The notes under the pieces: generated by a model
The model's database searches: none
The model's input: only the letters and a program-made list of their open reading frames with translations
What the model was told of the DNA's origin: nothing
Shown: piece by piece, positions 1 through 8,011 of the stretch
How positions within the stretch are numbered: position 1 is the first letter of the stretch
How the letters are laid out: the number at the start of each line of letters is the position of its first letter
Origin: JBGAPI01 sp044221335
GTDB taxonomy: Bacteria; Pseudomonadota; Gammaproteobacteria; Xanthomonadales; Ahniellaceae
Assembly: GCA_044221335.1 (NCBI GenBank)
Contig: JBGAPI010000078.1
Location: forward strand, 1 to 11,954
Reading direction: 5' to 3'
Length of the DNA stretch: 11,954 bases
Translations under genes and position numbers: made by a program

Positions 1-136
1 GCCTCGCCAGTGCCACCGAGACCACCCAGCGCTGCACGTCCTCGCGGCATCCCGGCCGCTTCAGGACACCTCGACCGATCCAAAACCGCGCCGCGACGTC
101 GTCACCGGCGGGAAATTCCTTCTGCCGCGCACGCTC

Positions 137-1417
137 CTAGCGCGAGGAATAGCGGCAGGTCGACGGCAGGTACTTCGACGGCAGCGTCGTCCGACTGCTG
201 CTGTCGTCTTCCGACAGCGACCTCGCCCCGCCCGGCGCCGACGCGAATCCGCAGCGCCACACCAGCGACTCGCCGTTGGCCGGACGGAACGGTTGCAGGA
301 CCAGCGCGTCGGAACCTTCATCGAAGTTTCGGCCCTGGTAGGTGATCACCAGCAGGTGATCGACCCAGTCGATCGACTTCACGTTGCGGCTGCTGACGCT
401 GAGGCCCTGCCCCTCCAGGGTCTCCGGCAGCTTGCCCTCGGTCAGGTAGGACTCGGCGATCGCCACCTTGTAGGGCGCGGCCGCGGCCAGCCCCTCGCTG
501 ACCTTGGCACGTTCGGTGTAGTCCGAGTACGCCGGGATCGCGATCGCCGCCAGGATGCCGAGGACCGGCACCATCACGCCCAGGACGATCAGGCCGATCG
601 CCCAGATCGGCATTCCCTTGGACGAAGCCGGAGGACTCCGGACCGGTCCCGACGTCGTCCGCGCGTAGCCCGGCGCCGCGCGCGCCGGCGCCTTGTCCAG
701 CACCAGGGTGCCGGCGACGAGGTCGTGCAGGCCCTGCTTGCGCTCGGTCCAGCCCGCCATCATCCACCCGATCGTCAGCGTCAGGCTGTTGAGCAGCGCG
801 GCGAACAGGCGGCCGAACGCGCGACCCGCGCTGATCCGTCGCCCTTCGAGATCGGTGACCACGATGCCGAGCGCCATCTTGCCGAGCGTCGCCTGGTGGC
901 GCGAGCTCTCCATCAGCACGCAGTAGAAAACGTAGCCGACGTAGGGAATGCCGTAGAAGCCGATGAGCACGAACGCCGCGGCGGCATCGTCCGGCTTGCC
1001 GGTGTTGCCGCGCGCGGCGACGATGATGCCGATCACCATGGCGCAGACGAACACGGCGGCGGTCAGGATCATCCGGTCGATGATGTAGGCGGCGAAGCGC
1101 TTCCAGAATCCGGCGTAGTCGCGGCCTTCGACGACATCGACGTCTTCGGTCGACAGTTCGGCCTGCGGCGGCGACCACACGGACCGCGACGGGTCGGAGG
1201 ACGGAGGCAGGTTCGGTGGCCGCGACTCGGCGGCCGGCGGTGGTTCCTGCGCGCCCAGCATCAGTTCGGTGAACGTGTCGATCGGCTGCCAGTCGGCCGC
1301 GCCTTCGTGCCAGGCGAGGTCGCGCGGTGAGAGCTTGCCCTCGGCCAGTTGCCGCCGGACCTGGTCGGCGCTGAACGGTCCCAGGGTCTGGCCGTTGCGG
1401 CCGATGTGGAATTCCAT
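137..1417 (-). CDS. GYF_2-RDD-pilin-like fusion membrane protein
   Basis: The 426-residue protein has three modules. Residues 1-50 resemble a GYF_2 (DUF4339) domain, with a GPF turn and Trp36 and Trp43. A Pro/Ser-rich linker follows to about 98. Residues 99-242 are an RDD domain: Arg107 and Asp114 in the first membrane segment, further hydrophobic segments near 147-168 and 203-222, and a closing HDLVAGTLVL with Asp232. Residues 266-426 look like a type IV pilin: the core GILAAIAIPAYSDYT, a variable head, and a C-terminal loop bounded by Cys389 and Cys421 with the pilin-like ending KYLPSTCR. The prepilin cleavage site and Glu5 are missing, so it is probably a fixed membrane protein and not a pilus subunit. 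The start at 1417 is chosen because GAGGGA precedes it and the GYF domain begins there; the frame stays open to 1663 but encodes no domain. It follows metF after 103 bp. Function is unknown. Confidence 0.85.
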   Translation of the reverse strand: MEFHIGRNGQTLGPFSADQVRRQLAEGKLSPRDLAWHEGAADWQPIDTFTELMLGAQEPPPAAESRPPNLPPSSDPSRSVWSPPQAELSTEDVDVVEGRDYAGFWKRFAAYIIDRMILTAAVFVCAMVIGIIVAARGNTGKPDDAAAAFVLIGFYGIPYVGYVFYCVLMESSRHQATLGKMALGIVVTDLEGRRISAGRAFGRLFAALLNSLTLTIGWMMAGWTERKQGLHDLVAGTLVLDKAPARAAPGYARTTSGPVRSPPASSKGMPIWAIGLIVLGVMVPVLGILAAIAIPAYSDYTERAKVSEGLAAAAPYKVAIAESYLTEGKLPETLEGQGLSVSSRNVKSIDWVDHLLVITYQGRNFDEGSDALVLQPFRPANGESLVWRCGFASAPGGARSLSEDDSSSRTTLPSKYLPSTCRYSSR

Positions 1418-1447
1418 GGCGGTCCCTCGTGAAGAAAACGCAACCTT

Positions 1448-1499
1448 AGCGCCAGAGGCGCTTCCATGGGAGGCCGCGGACCGCGCTGCCGCGGCCTCC
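1448..1499 (-). terminator. Two hairpins between metF and the GYF/RDD/pilin gene
   Basis: Read on the minus strand after the metF stop, a perfect 11-bp stem (1489-1499 with 1469-1479, 9-nt loop) is followed by a perfect 6-bp stem (1457-1462 with 1448-1453, 3-nt loop). The second stem is followed after a few bases by the T-rich stretch GCGTTTTCTTC. The arrangement resembles a terminator closing the metF transcript, but the U-tract is not adjacent to either stem, so it could equally be an mRNA-stabilising structure. Confidence 0.45.
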
Positions 1500-1520
1500 G
1501 CGGCGGACCGACGCGCTGCT

Positions 1521-2402
1521 TCAGCCCAGCCGCTGCAGCACCGCCAGTGTCGGCCGGGCGAGGTTGAGCGCGTAGAAGTGCAGCTCGTCGACCCCGTCGG
1601 CGATGAGCCGTCGGCACAGGCCGGCGACCACGTCGGCACCGAAGTCGCGGATCGCTTCGGCATCGTCCCCGAAATCGGCCATCCGCTTCACGATCCAGCG
1701 CGGGATCTCGGCGCCGCAGGCTTCGGAGAAGCGCTTCAGCTGGGAGAAGTTCGAGATCGGCATGATCCCGGGGATGATCGGCGCCGTGATCCCGAGGCGC
1801 GCGGCGTCGTCGCGCAGCCGGAAATAGGCATCGGCATTGAAGAAGTACTGGGTGATCGCGCCGTCGGCGCCGGCGTCGAACTTGCGCTTCAGGTTGGCGA
1901 GGTCGGCGCCCATGCCTTCGGCCTGCGGGTGCATCTCCGGGTAGCAGGCAACCTCGATGGTGAACCATCGGCCGGTTTCTGCGCGGATGAATTCCACCAG
2001 TTCGCTGGCGTAGCGGAAATCGCCGGTGCGGGCCATGCCGGACGGCAGGTCGCCGCGCAGCGCCACCAGCCGACGGCAGCCGCTGTTGCGGTACTGCAGG
2101 AGCAGCGCACGAACCTCCTCGCGGGTGCCGCCCATGCAGGAAATGTGCGGCGCGGCATCGAGCCCGTGGACGTCGCGCAGCCGCGCGATCGTCTCCGGCG
2201 TGTAGGACAGCGTCGATCCGCCGGCGCCGAAGGTGCAGGAGACGAACAGCGGCTTCAGGTGCTTCAGCGCGGTGACGGTGCGATCGAGCTGGGACTTCTG
2301 CTCCGCCGTCTTCGGCGGGAAGAACTCGAACGACAATGTAACCGGCGGCTTGGGGGTCGTCGCTTCGCCGGAACTGCCGCGCTTGGCGCCGGTTTCATCC
2401 AT
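1521..2402 (-). CDS. metF: 5,10-methylenetetrahydrofolate reductase
   Basis: The 293-residue protein matches the bacterial MetF flavoprotein along its whole length. It reduces 5,10-methylene-THF to 5-methyl-THF, the methyl donor for methionine synthase, in the cytosol. Family signatures are visible: SFEFFPPKT with Glu26, the counterpart of the catalytic Glu28 of E. coli MetF; CTFGAGGST at 56-64; LRGDLP with Asp118, which contacts FAD; ITQYFFN with Gln185, which binds folate; and a C-terminal LHFYALN. The first 20 residues are a Ser/Thr/Pro-rich leader absent from many homologues. AGGAA lies just before the ATG at 2402, with GGAG a little further upstream. It lies 59 bp after the trpF-like stop and in the same direction as ahcY, which fits a methionine-cycle gene group. 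Confidence 0.96.
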   Translation of the reverse strand: MDETGAKRGSSGEATTPKPPVTLSFEFFPPKTAEQKSQLDRTVTALKHLKPLFVSCTFGAGGSTLSYTPETIARLRDVHGLDAAPHISCMGGTREEVRALLLQYRNSGCRRLVALRGDLPSGMARTGDFRYASELVEFIRAETGRWFTIEVACYPEMHPQAEGMGADLANLKRKFDAGADGAITQYFFNADAYFRLRDDAARLGITAPIIPGIMPISNFSQLKRFSEACGAEIPRWIVKRMADFGDDAEAIRDFGADVVAGLCRRLIADGVDELHFYALNLARPTLAVLQRLG

Positions 2403-2461
2403 TGGATTCCTGCTCCGTAGTTTGCGAGATCGCCGTCTTCGACCGTGGTCGAATGGCTTCG

Positions 2462-3130
2462 TCAGATGGGGGTGGCCGTCGATCGCACTGCCTCGACGAA
2501 AGCAGTCAACTTGCTGGCGTCGAGGTGACCTGCCGTGCGCACCCCGGAACAGAGGTCGAGCCCGAAGGGCCGGACCTCGCGAATTGCGCCCGCGACATTG
2601 TCAGGGCGCAAGCCGCCGGCGAGAAATACCGGTTTGCCACACTGCTCGACGATGCGGCGCGACAGCGACCAGTCGTGCACGCGGCCGGTGCCGCCGAGTT
2701 CCTTCACTGCCAGGGCCGGATTTCCGGAGTCGAGCAGCAGCGCATCGACCGTCTCCGCCGCCGCTCGGGCCTCGTCGACCGTATCGGCATCGCGCACGTG
2801 GATCACCTGCACCAGCGCGATCCCCGGCAGCGCGCGTCGCAAGCGGCGATGCTCGGCCGGAGCCACCGCGTCGACCAGCTGCAGCGTGCTGGTCCCGCAG
2901 CGGCGCTGCTGGTCGATGATCGCGTCGGCGTCGGTCAACGCCGTCAGCAGGAAGGTCGCGACCGCCGGCGGCACGGTGGCCGCGATCTCGGCGATCCTCG
3001 CCTCGTCGATCACCCCGGGCCCGCTCGGCATCGCCGACACCAGCCCGAGCGCCGCCGCGCCGTGGTGGATCGCCAGGGCGGCTTCCTGCGGGGTGCTGAT
3101 GCAGCAGATCTTGATGCGGGGGAGTGTCAT
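2462..3130 (-). CDS. trpF: Phosphoribosylanthranilate isomerase (TrpF-like, divergent subgroup)
   Basis: The 222-residue protein is a TrpF-type beta/alpha barrel. TrpF converts N-(5-phosphoribosyl)anthranilate to the carboxyphenylamino-deoxyribulose phosphate in tryptophan synthesis. The start, KICCIS at 7-12, keeps the catalytic Cys (Cys9) but has Cys10 where KICGIT has Gly. Asp134 in LLLDSG aligns with the catalytic Asp. GGTG at 146-149 with DW at 153-154, FLAGGLRPDNV and the final phosphate-binding strand are present. In CSGVRTAG an Arg (198) replaces the usual Glu of SGVE. The stretch following the N-terminal motif (LGLVSAMPSGPG) also differs from the usual GFVF...SPR. The start at 3130 has only a weak GGAA upstream. 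No other trp gene is in the window; metF follows after 59 bp. The family is clear, but the physiological substrate is less certain because of the changes and the context. Confidence 0.82.
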   Translation of the reverse strand: MTLPRIKICCISTPQEAALAIHHGAAALGLVSAMPSGPGVIDEARIAEIAATVPPAVATFLLTALTDADAIIDQQRRCGTSTLQLVDAVAPAEHRRLRRALPGIALVQVIHVRDADTVDEARAAAETVDALLLDSGNPALAVKELGGTGRVHDWSLSRRIVEQCGKPVFLAGGLRPDNVAGAIREVRPFGLDLCSGVRTAGHLDASKLTAFVEAVRSTATPI

Positions 3131-3197
3131 TGGCGCGTGTTCCGGGCTCGCCAGGGCTGAGGACTGGGCGTTGAGGACTGGGGACTGAGGGCGGAGG

Positions 3198-3230
3198 GCT
3201 GAAACCTGCAGTGGACCTTCAGGTTTCAGC
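3198..3230. repeat. Perfect 11-bp inverted repeat upstream of trpF
   Basis: GCTGAAACCTG at 3198-3208 is mirrored exactly by CAGGTTTCAGC at 3220-3230 around an 11-nt loop. It lies 68 bp upstream of the trpF-like start. Just inside it, 3156-3200 is a degenerate G-rich stretch with repeated GAGGACTGGG-like words. Neither arm is followed by a T-run on either strand, so a classical terminator is unlikely. A leader hairpin, an operator or inert intergenic DNA are all possible. Confidence 0.5.
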
Positions 3231-3270
3231 GCGAATGCTTCGCCGACTCTCGGGGTTCAGGAAAAACCTC

Positions 3271-3381
3271 CGTCATTGCGAGGAGGAGCGCAGCGACGAC
3301 GAAGCAAGCCAGCGCCGTTGCTCTATCCCTGGACCTTCGAAACGCAAAGGCAAGGCTTGCTTCGCTGCGCTCGCAATGACG
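3271..3381. repeat. REP/MITE-like imperfect palindrome (CGTCATTGCGAG family)
   Basis: The left arm begins CGTCATTGCGAG at 3271 and runs to GAAGCAAGCC at 3310. The right arm, 3352-3381, is its reverse complement and ends CTCGCAATGACG. About 41 bp separate the arms. The left arm carries extra GAG and GAC triplets relative to the right arm. This palindrome is a dispersed intergenic element known from many bacterial genomes, and its translation (HCEEERSDDEA here) often appears as a spurious protein end in annotations. It fills much of the 341-bp gene-free stretch between ahcY and the trpF-like gene. No transposase or target-site duplication is evident. Confidence 0.75.
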
Positions 3382-3432
3382 AGCGATGTCTCAGCCCTCG
3401 GCACCGAGTACTCAGCCGTCAAGACAAGAATC

Positions 3433-3461
3433 GGACGCGGCGCAGGAAACGCGCCGCGTCC
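3433..3461 (-). terminator. Terminator-like hairpin after ahcY
   Basis: Eleven bases past the ahcY stop codon, the minus strand forms a perfect 11-bp GC-rich stem (3451-3461 with 3433-3443) with a 7-nt loop. It is followed by GATTCTTGTCTT, a broken U-rich tract. This is a plausible rho-independent terminator for ahcY. If efficient, the trpF-like gene and metF would need their own promoter in the following spacer. Confidence 0.6.
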
Positions 3462-3471
3462 TTCACGACGC

Positions 3472-4893
<1,422 letters not shown>

Positions 4894-4934
4894 GGTGAGC
4901 TCCGTAGTGTCTGCGTGCGACGAAGTCGCGTTAC

Positions 4935-5003
4935 GGGCGCCGTTGAAGGGAACGGACCGTCGAGCCTGACCCACACAGATGGGATGCAACGCCCCTCGAC
5001 GGG
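4935..5003 (-). promoter_or_regulatory. S-adenosylhomocysteine (SAH) riboswitch
   Basis: On the minus strand the ahcY leader folds like the known SAH riboswitch. P1 is a perfect 8-bp stem, CCGTCGAG (5002-4995) with CTCGACGG (4964-4957). Inside it are the conserved GCGTTGCA, a short P2 (CCCA/TGGG around TCTGTG) and CAGGCTCG. After P1 comes a 5-bp hairpin (CCGTT 4955-4951, AACGG 4944-4940). CGCCC (4939-4935) then complements GGGCG (4994-4990) exactly, which would make the P4 pseudoknot. The layout matches the structurally solved Ralstonia solanacearum aptamer, with different bases in the pseudoknot pairing. Known examples activate SAH-recycling genes when SAH binds. A further small hairpin (4917-4929) and the GGAG ribosome site lie between it and the ahcY ATG 42 bases downstream, and may form the expression platform. 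Confidence 0.92.
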
Positions 5004-5009
5004 AATCCC

Positions 5010-5015
5010 ATTGTA
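5010..5015 (-). promoter_or_regulatory. Probable -10 box of the ahcY promoter
   Basis: TACAAT on the minus strand is a near-consensus sigma-70 -10 hexamer. It would place the transcription start about 7 bases downstream, near 5003, exactly at the first base of riboswitch stem P1. The surrounding DNA is unusually AT-rich for this window. No good -35 hexamer is seen at 16-18 bp spacing. The rest of the 351-bp gap to the next gene (5016-5244) shows no other feature I can support apart from a GC-rich 6-bp hairpin at 5176-5193. Confidence 0.65.
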
Positions 5016-5244
5016 TCTCTAAATCCGGATAAAAGGATGTCTCACCCCCTCCCCCGATGAGGCAACCCCGCGCGCTCTGCACGCGGAAATACCCTGCCGG
5101 TCGTCATGGATCATCAGTCACAGCAACGATTTCGTCGCTTCTCGACTCTTTCCCTGTGCGTTCGCGATGCGAAGCCGCGCCGCCCACGGCGCGAGGCCAG
5201 CCGCTCCCGCAGCGGTCGTGATCTTGAAAATCGAGGAGTCCACC

Positions 5245-5523
5245 ATGAAGTCCACCCTGTTCGCCGCCGCCATCGCCGCCACCCTGTTCGCCGCTTCCGC
5301 GCATGCCGGCGGATCGCCGTCCTCGCTGCAGTCGATCGCTGCGGAGTCCGGCCTGACCGTGCGCCAGGTGCAGATGGTGCTCGGCGCGCACTCCGCCTTC
5401 GCCGAATACCGCACCAGCTTCGACCGCTGCGAGACCAAGCTCATCCGCACCTACGGCGCGGACGGCCTGAAGCGCTTCGCGGCCGACTACCAGGCCGGCC
5501 GCCTTCCGGTCAGTGCCGGCTGA
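5245..5523 (+). CDS. Small exported protein of unknown function
   Basis: The 92-residue product begins with a clear Sec signal peptide, MKSTLFAAAIAATLFAASAHA, with a likely cut after AHA at residue 21. It leaves a mature protein of about 71 residues. The mature part looks helical: a segment with Gly-Leu-Thr-Val then RQVQMVLGAHSAFAEYRT, one Cys, and a C-terminal FAADYQAGRLP. I recognise no domain. The ATG at 5245 is preceded by GAGGAG at good spacing; an upstream ATG in the same frame at 5167 would give an implausible arginine-rich leader before the signal peptide. It stands alone, divergent from ahcY and closed by the terminator at 5632. A periplasmic location is inferred from the signal peptide only. 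Confidence 0.85.
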   Translation: MKSTLFAAAIAATLFAASAHAGGSPSSLQSIAAESGLTVRQVQMVLGAHSAFAEYRTSFDRCETKLIRTYGADGLKRFAADYQAGRLPVSAG

Positions 5524-5631
5524 CCCGAATCCGCTGTCCGCTCCATCTCCACCCCGTTCACCGCGGATTGACGACACTGCGGTGAAGCGTCAGAGAGCAG
5601 GCCGTGCGGGCTTGCACACGGCTTGATTTGC

Positions 5632-5662
5632 GCCCCGCTCAGGACGAGCGGGGCTTTTTTTT
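5632..5662 (+). terminator. Rho-independent terminator after the small exported protein gene
   Basis: GCCCCGCTC (5632-5640) pairs perfectly with GAGCGGGGC (5646-5654) across the 5-nt loop AGGAC and is followed at once by eight T residues (5655-5662). This is the cleanest intrinsic terminator in the window. A second, weaker hairpin (GCCGTG 5601-5606 with CACGGC 5617-5622) lies just upstream. It separates the small exported protein gene from the protease gene, so the latter needs its own promoter. Confidence 0.93.
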
Positions 5663-5729
5663 GGCGCGACGCCCGCCCGTGGCCGATGAAGTTTCCGAGA
5701 GTGCGACGCGGCGCACGGGGACGCGGTCG

Positions 5730-5735
5730 TATACT
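5730..5735 (+). promoter_or_regulatory. Probable -10 box for the S41 protease-kynA pair
   Basis: TATACT, one base from the TATAAT consensus, lies 30 bp before the protease ATG and 68 bp past the terminator. Transcription would start near 5742, giving a leader of roughly 25 nt. No convincing -35 element is visible in the GC-rich sequence upstream. Confidence 0.5.
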
Positions 5736-5765
5736 GCATGCTTGTTCCGCCCAGCCGCCCGTCCC

Positions 5766-7103
5766 ATGCGCCTACCGATTTCCGCTGCCCTCGTCGGCCT
5801 CGTCGCCGGCCTTCCGTCCGCCCACGCCGACACCAGCACCGATCCGGCCGCCGCCCCTGCCAGCGCGACCACCACCGCGCAGGCGCCCACCGACATCCCG
5901 CTGGAGGACGTACAGGCCTTCGTCGCCGTCTACCGGGCGGTGAAGCGCGCCTACGTCGATCCGGTCGACGACCACCGGCTGATGAACCAGGCGATCCGCG
6001 GCCTGCTGACCGGGCTCGACCCGCACAGCGAGTTCCTCGACGCCAAGGGCCTGTCCAATCTCGACCAGGAGACCAGCGGCGCCTACGCCGGTCTCGGCGT
6101 CGAAGTGGTGATGGTCGACGGCGCGATGCGGGTGGTGTCGCCGATCGACGACACTCCGGCGAGTCGCGCCGGGATCAAGTCCGGCGACATCATCGCCCGC
6201 ATCGACGGCGAACTGGTCACCGCCGACAACGGCAGCGAGTCGATCGACAAGCTGCGCGGCGCGCCGGGCAGCACGATCAAGCTGTCGGTGCTGCGCGAGG
6301 GCCTCAACACGCCGATGGAACTGTCGCTGATCCGCGAACGCATCCGTGTCGCCAGCGTCAAGGGCAACCTGCTCGAGCCCGGCTATGCCTATGTCCGCAT
6401 CGCCCAGTTCCAGCAGGACACCGGCAACGAGCTGCGCGAGCGGCTGCGCAAGCTCGCCAGCAGCAAGCCCCCCCTGCGCGGCCTCGTGTTCGACCTGCGC
6501 TCCAACCCCGGCGGCGTGCTCAACGCCGCGATCGACGTCTCCGATTCCTTTCTCGACAGCGGCACCATCGTCTCGACCCGCGGCCGCTACCCCGATCCGG
6601 GCAGCCAGTTCAGCGCGGTCGCCGGCGACCTCCTGAACGGCGCGCCGATCGTCGTGCTGGTCGATGGCGGCACGGCGTCCGCGGCCGAGATCGTCGCCGG
6701 AGCGCTGAAGGACAATCATCGCGCCCTGATCGTCGGCAGCCGCACCTTCGGCAAGGGCTCCGTGCAATCGGTGCTGCCGCTGTCCAACGGCGACGCGGTC
6801 AAGCTCACCACCCAGCGCTACTTCACCCCGAGCGGCGCGTCGATCCAGGCGCGCGGCATCGAGCCGGACATCGCGCTCGCGGACCTGCGTCTGTCGCGCC
6901 CGGATTCGCCGGCGTCGGCCACGCTGGCGGAACGCGATCTCGCGCACCACCTGAAGGGCGACAAGAACGACGCCGCGCCGGCCGACGACGTCATCGACCA
7001 CTCGGCCTATGCCGACGACTACGGCCTGAACGAGGCGCTGAACGTGCTGAAGGGCCTGGCGCTGGCCCGCGAGCGCACCCGCTCCGCGACGGCGCAAGGC
7101 TGA
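5766..7103 (+). CDS. S41 family carboxy-terminal processing protease
   Basis: The 445-residue protein is a CtpA/Prc-type serine protease. A signal peptide (MRLPISAALVGLVAGLPSAHA, residues 1-21) sends it to the periplasm, followed by an Ala/Thr/Pro-rich linker to about 44. An N-terminal helical segment with GLLTGLDPHSEFL (79-91) precedes a PDZ domain (about 105-190, with SRAGIKSGDIIARIDG). The S41 core follows: GLVFDLRSNPGGVL at 239-252, nucleophile Ser305 in GGTASAAEIV and general base Lys330 in RTFGKGSVQ, so the Ser/Lys dyad is intact. Family members trim or degrade envelope proteins from their C-termini. The ATG at 5766 is chosen because the signal peptide starts there and the frame upstream runs through a terminator; no strong ribosome site precedes it. 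Its stop overlaps the kynA start by one base (TGATG). Confidence 0.93.
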   Translation: MRLPISAALVGLVAGLPSAHADTSTDPAAAPASATTTAQAPTDIPLEDVQAFVAVYRAVKRAYVDPVDDHRLMNQAIRGLLTGLDPHSEFLDAKGLSNLDQETSGAYAGLGVEVVMVDGAMRVVSPIDDTPASRAGIKSGDIIARIDGELVTADNGSESIDKLRGAPGSTIKLSVLREGLNTPMELSLIRERIRVASVKGNLLEPGYAYVRIAQFQQDTGNELRERLRKLASSKPPLRGLVFDLRSNPGGVLNAAIDVSDSFLDSGTIVSTRGRYPDPGSQFSAVAGDLLNGAPIVVLVDGGTASAAEIVAGALKDNHRALIVGSRTFGKGSVQSVLPLSNGDAVKLTTQRYFTPSGASIQARGIEPDIALADLRLSRPDSPASATLAERDLAHHLKGDKNDAAPADDVIDHSAYADDYGLNEALNVLKGLALARERTRSATAQG

Positions 7104-7954
7104 TGAGCGAGAGCAACCAGCGCGAGATCGAATCCGGGATCGAAACCAACCTCGCCGAGCGCCTCACCTACGGCGGCTACCTCGATCTCGACACCCTGCT
7201 GTCGGCGCAGCGCCCGCTGTCGACCCCGGCGCACCACGATGAGATGCTGTTCATCGTGCAGCATCAGGTGTCGGAGCTGTGGATGAAGCTGATCATCCAC
7301 GAATTGCGCGCCGCGATCGCCAGCCTCGCCGCCGACAACCTCGATCCCTGCCTGAAGATCCTGGCCCGGGTGAAGCAGATCCAGCGCCAGCTGTTCGAGC
7401 AGTGGGCCGTGCTGGAGACGCTGACGCCTTCGGAGTACCTGCAGTTCCGCGACGTGCTGGGCCCGGCCTCGGGATTCCAGTCGCTGCAGTACCGCACCAT
7501 CGAGTTCCTGCTCGGCAACAAGAACGCCGGCATGCTGAAGGTGTTCGCGCACCACCCGGGGCATCACGCCGAGCTGAAGGCGGTGCTGGAAGCGCCGAGC
7601 CTGTACGACGAGTTCCTGCGCTTCCTGGCGCGGCGCGGCCATGCGGTCCCGGACGCGGCGGTCGAGCGCGACTGGTCCCTGCCCTACCAGCGGCACGACG
7701 CGCTGGTGCCGGTGTTCAAGCGCATCTACGAGGACACCCGGGCGCACTGGGACGCCTACCACATGTGCGAGCAGCTGGTGGACCTCGAGACCTCGTTCCA
7801 GCTCTGGCGCTTCCGCCACATGAAGACGGTCGAGCGGGTGATCGGCTATCGCCGCGGCACCGGCGGCTCGTCGGGCGTGTCGTTCCTGAAGAAGGCGCTG
7901 GACCTGACCTTCTTCCCGGAGTTGTTCGAGGTTCGGACGGTCATCGGCGCGTAG
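7103..7954 (+). CDS. kynA: Tryptophan 2,3-dioxygenase
   Basis: The 283-residue heme enzyme opens the indole ring of L-tryptophan with O2 to give N-formylkynurenine, the first step of the kynurenine pathway, in the cytosol. Residues known from the Xanthomonas campestris structure are all present one position earlier: Phe50, His54, Tyr112, Arg116, axial heme ligand His239 in FRHMKTVERVIG, and Thr253 in the RGTGGSSG loop. The start at 7103 overlaps the protease stop as TGATG, so translation is probably coupled; the frame stays open upstream only as a shadow of the protease gene. No other kynurenine-pathway gene is in the window. The gene ends 58 bp from the convergent amidohydrolase. Confidence 0.97.
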   Translation: MSESNQREIESGIETNLAERLTYGGYLDLDTLLSAQRPLSTPAHHDEMLFIVQHQVSELWMKLIIHELRAAIASLAADNLDPCLKILARVKQIQRQLFEQWAVLETLTPSEYLQFRDVLGPASGFQSLQYRTIEFLLGNKNAGMLKVFAHHPGHHAELKAVLEAPSLYDEFLRFLARRGHAVPDAAVERDWSLPYQRHDALVPVFKRIYEDTRAHWDAYHMCEQLVDLETSFQLWRFRHMKTVERVIGYRRGTGGSSGVSFLKKALDLTFFPELFEVRTVIGA

Positions 7955-7986
7955 GACGGGAACCGGCCGTCTTCGCGGTGCGCTTC

Positions 7987-8009
7987 CCGCGGCACGCGAG
8001 GTGCCGCGG
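7987..8009. terminator. Hairpin between convergent kynA and amidohydrolase genes
   Basis: CCGCGGCAC (7987-7995) and GTGCCGCGG (8001-8009) form a perfect 9-bp stem with a 5-nt loop, centred in the 57-bp gap between two converging genes. The position suits a bidirectional terminator, but no U-tract follows on either strand, so termination here is inferred from position alone. Confidence 0.45.
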
Positions 8010-8011
8010 CG

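Noticed and set aside
1..37. Possible start of a further minus-strand gene (GTG at 37, reading MQRWVVSVALAR)
   Set aside because: Only twelve codons are visible, the GAGG is too close to the GTG, and an alternative ATG at 50 in another frame is equally possible. The rest of 1-136 shows nothing supportable.
1418..1663. Extension of the GYF/RDD/pilin protein upstream to 1663
   Set aside because: The extra 82 codons overlap the metF coding region and the hairpins, look like random Ser/Arg/Ala sequence, and lack a ribosome site; the GYF domain starts at 1417.
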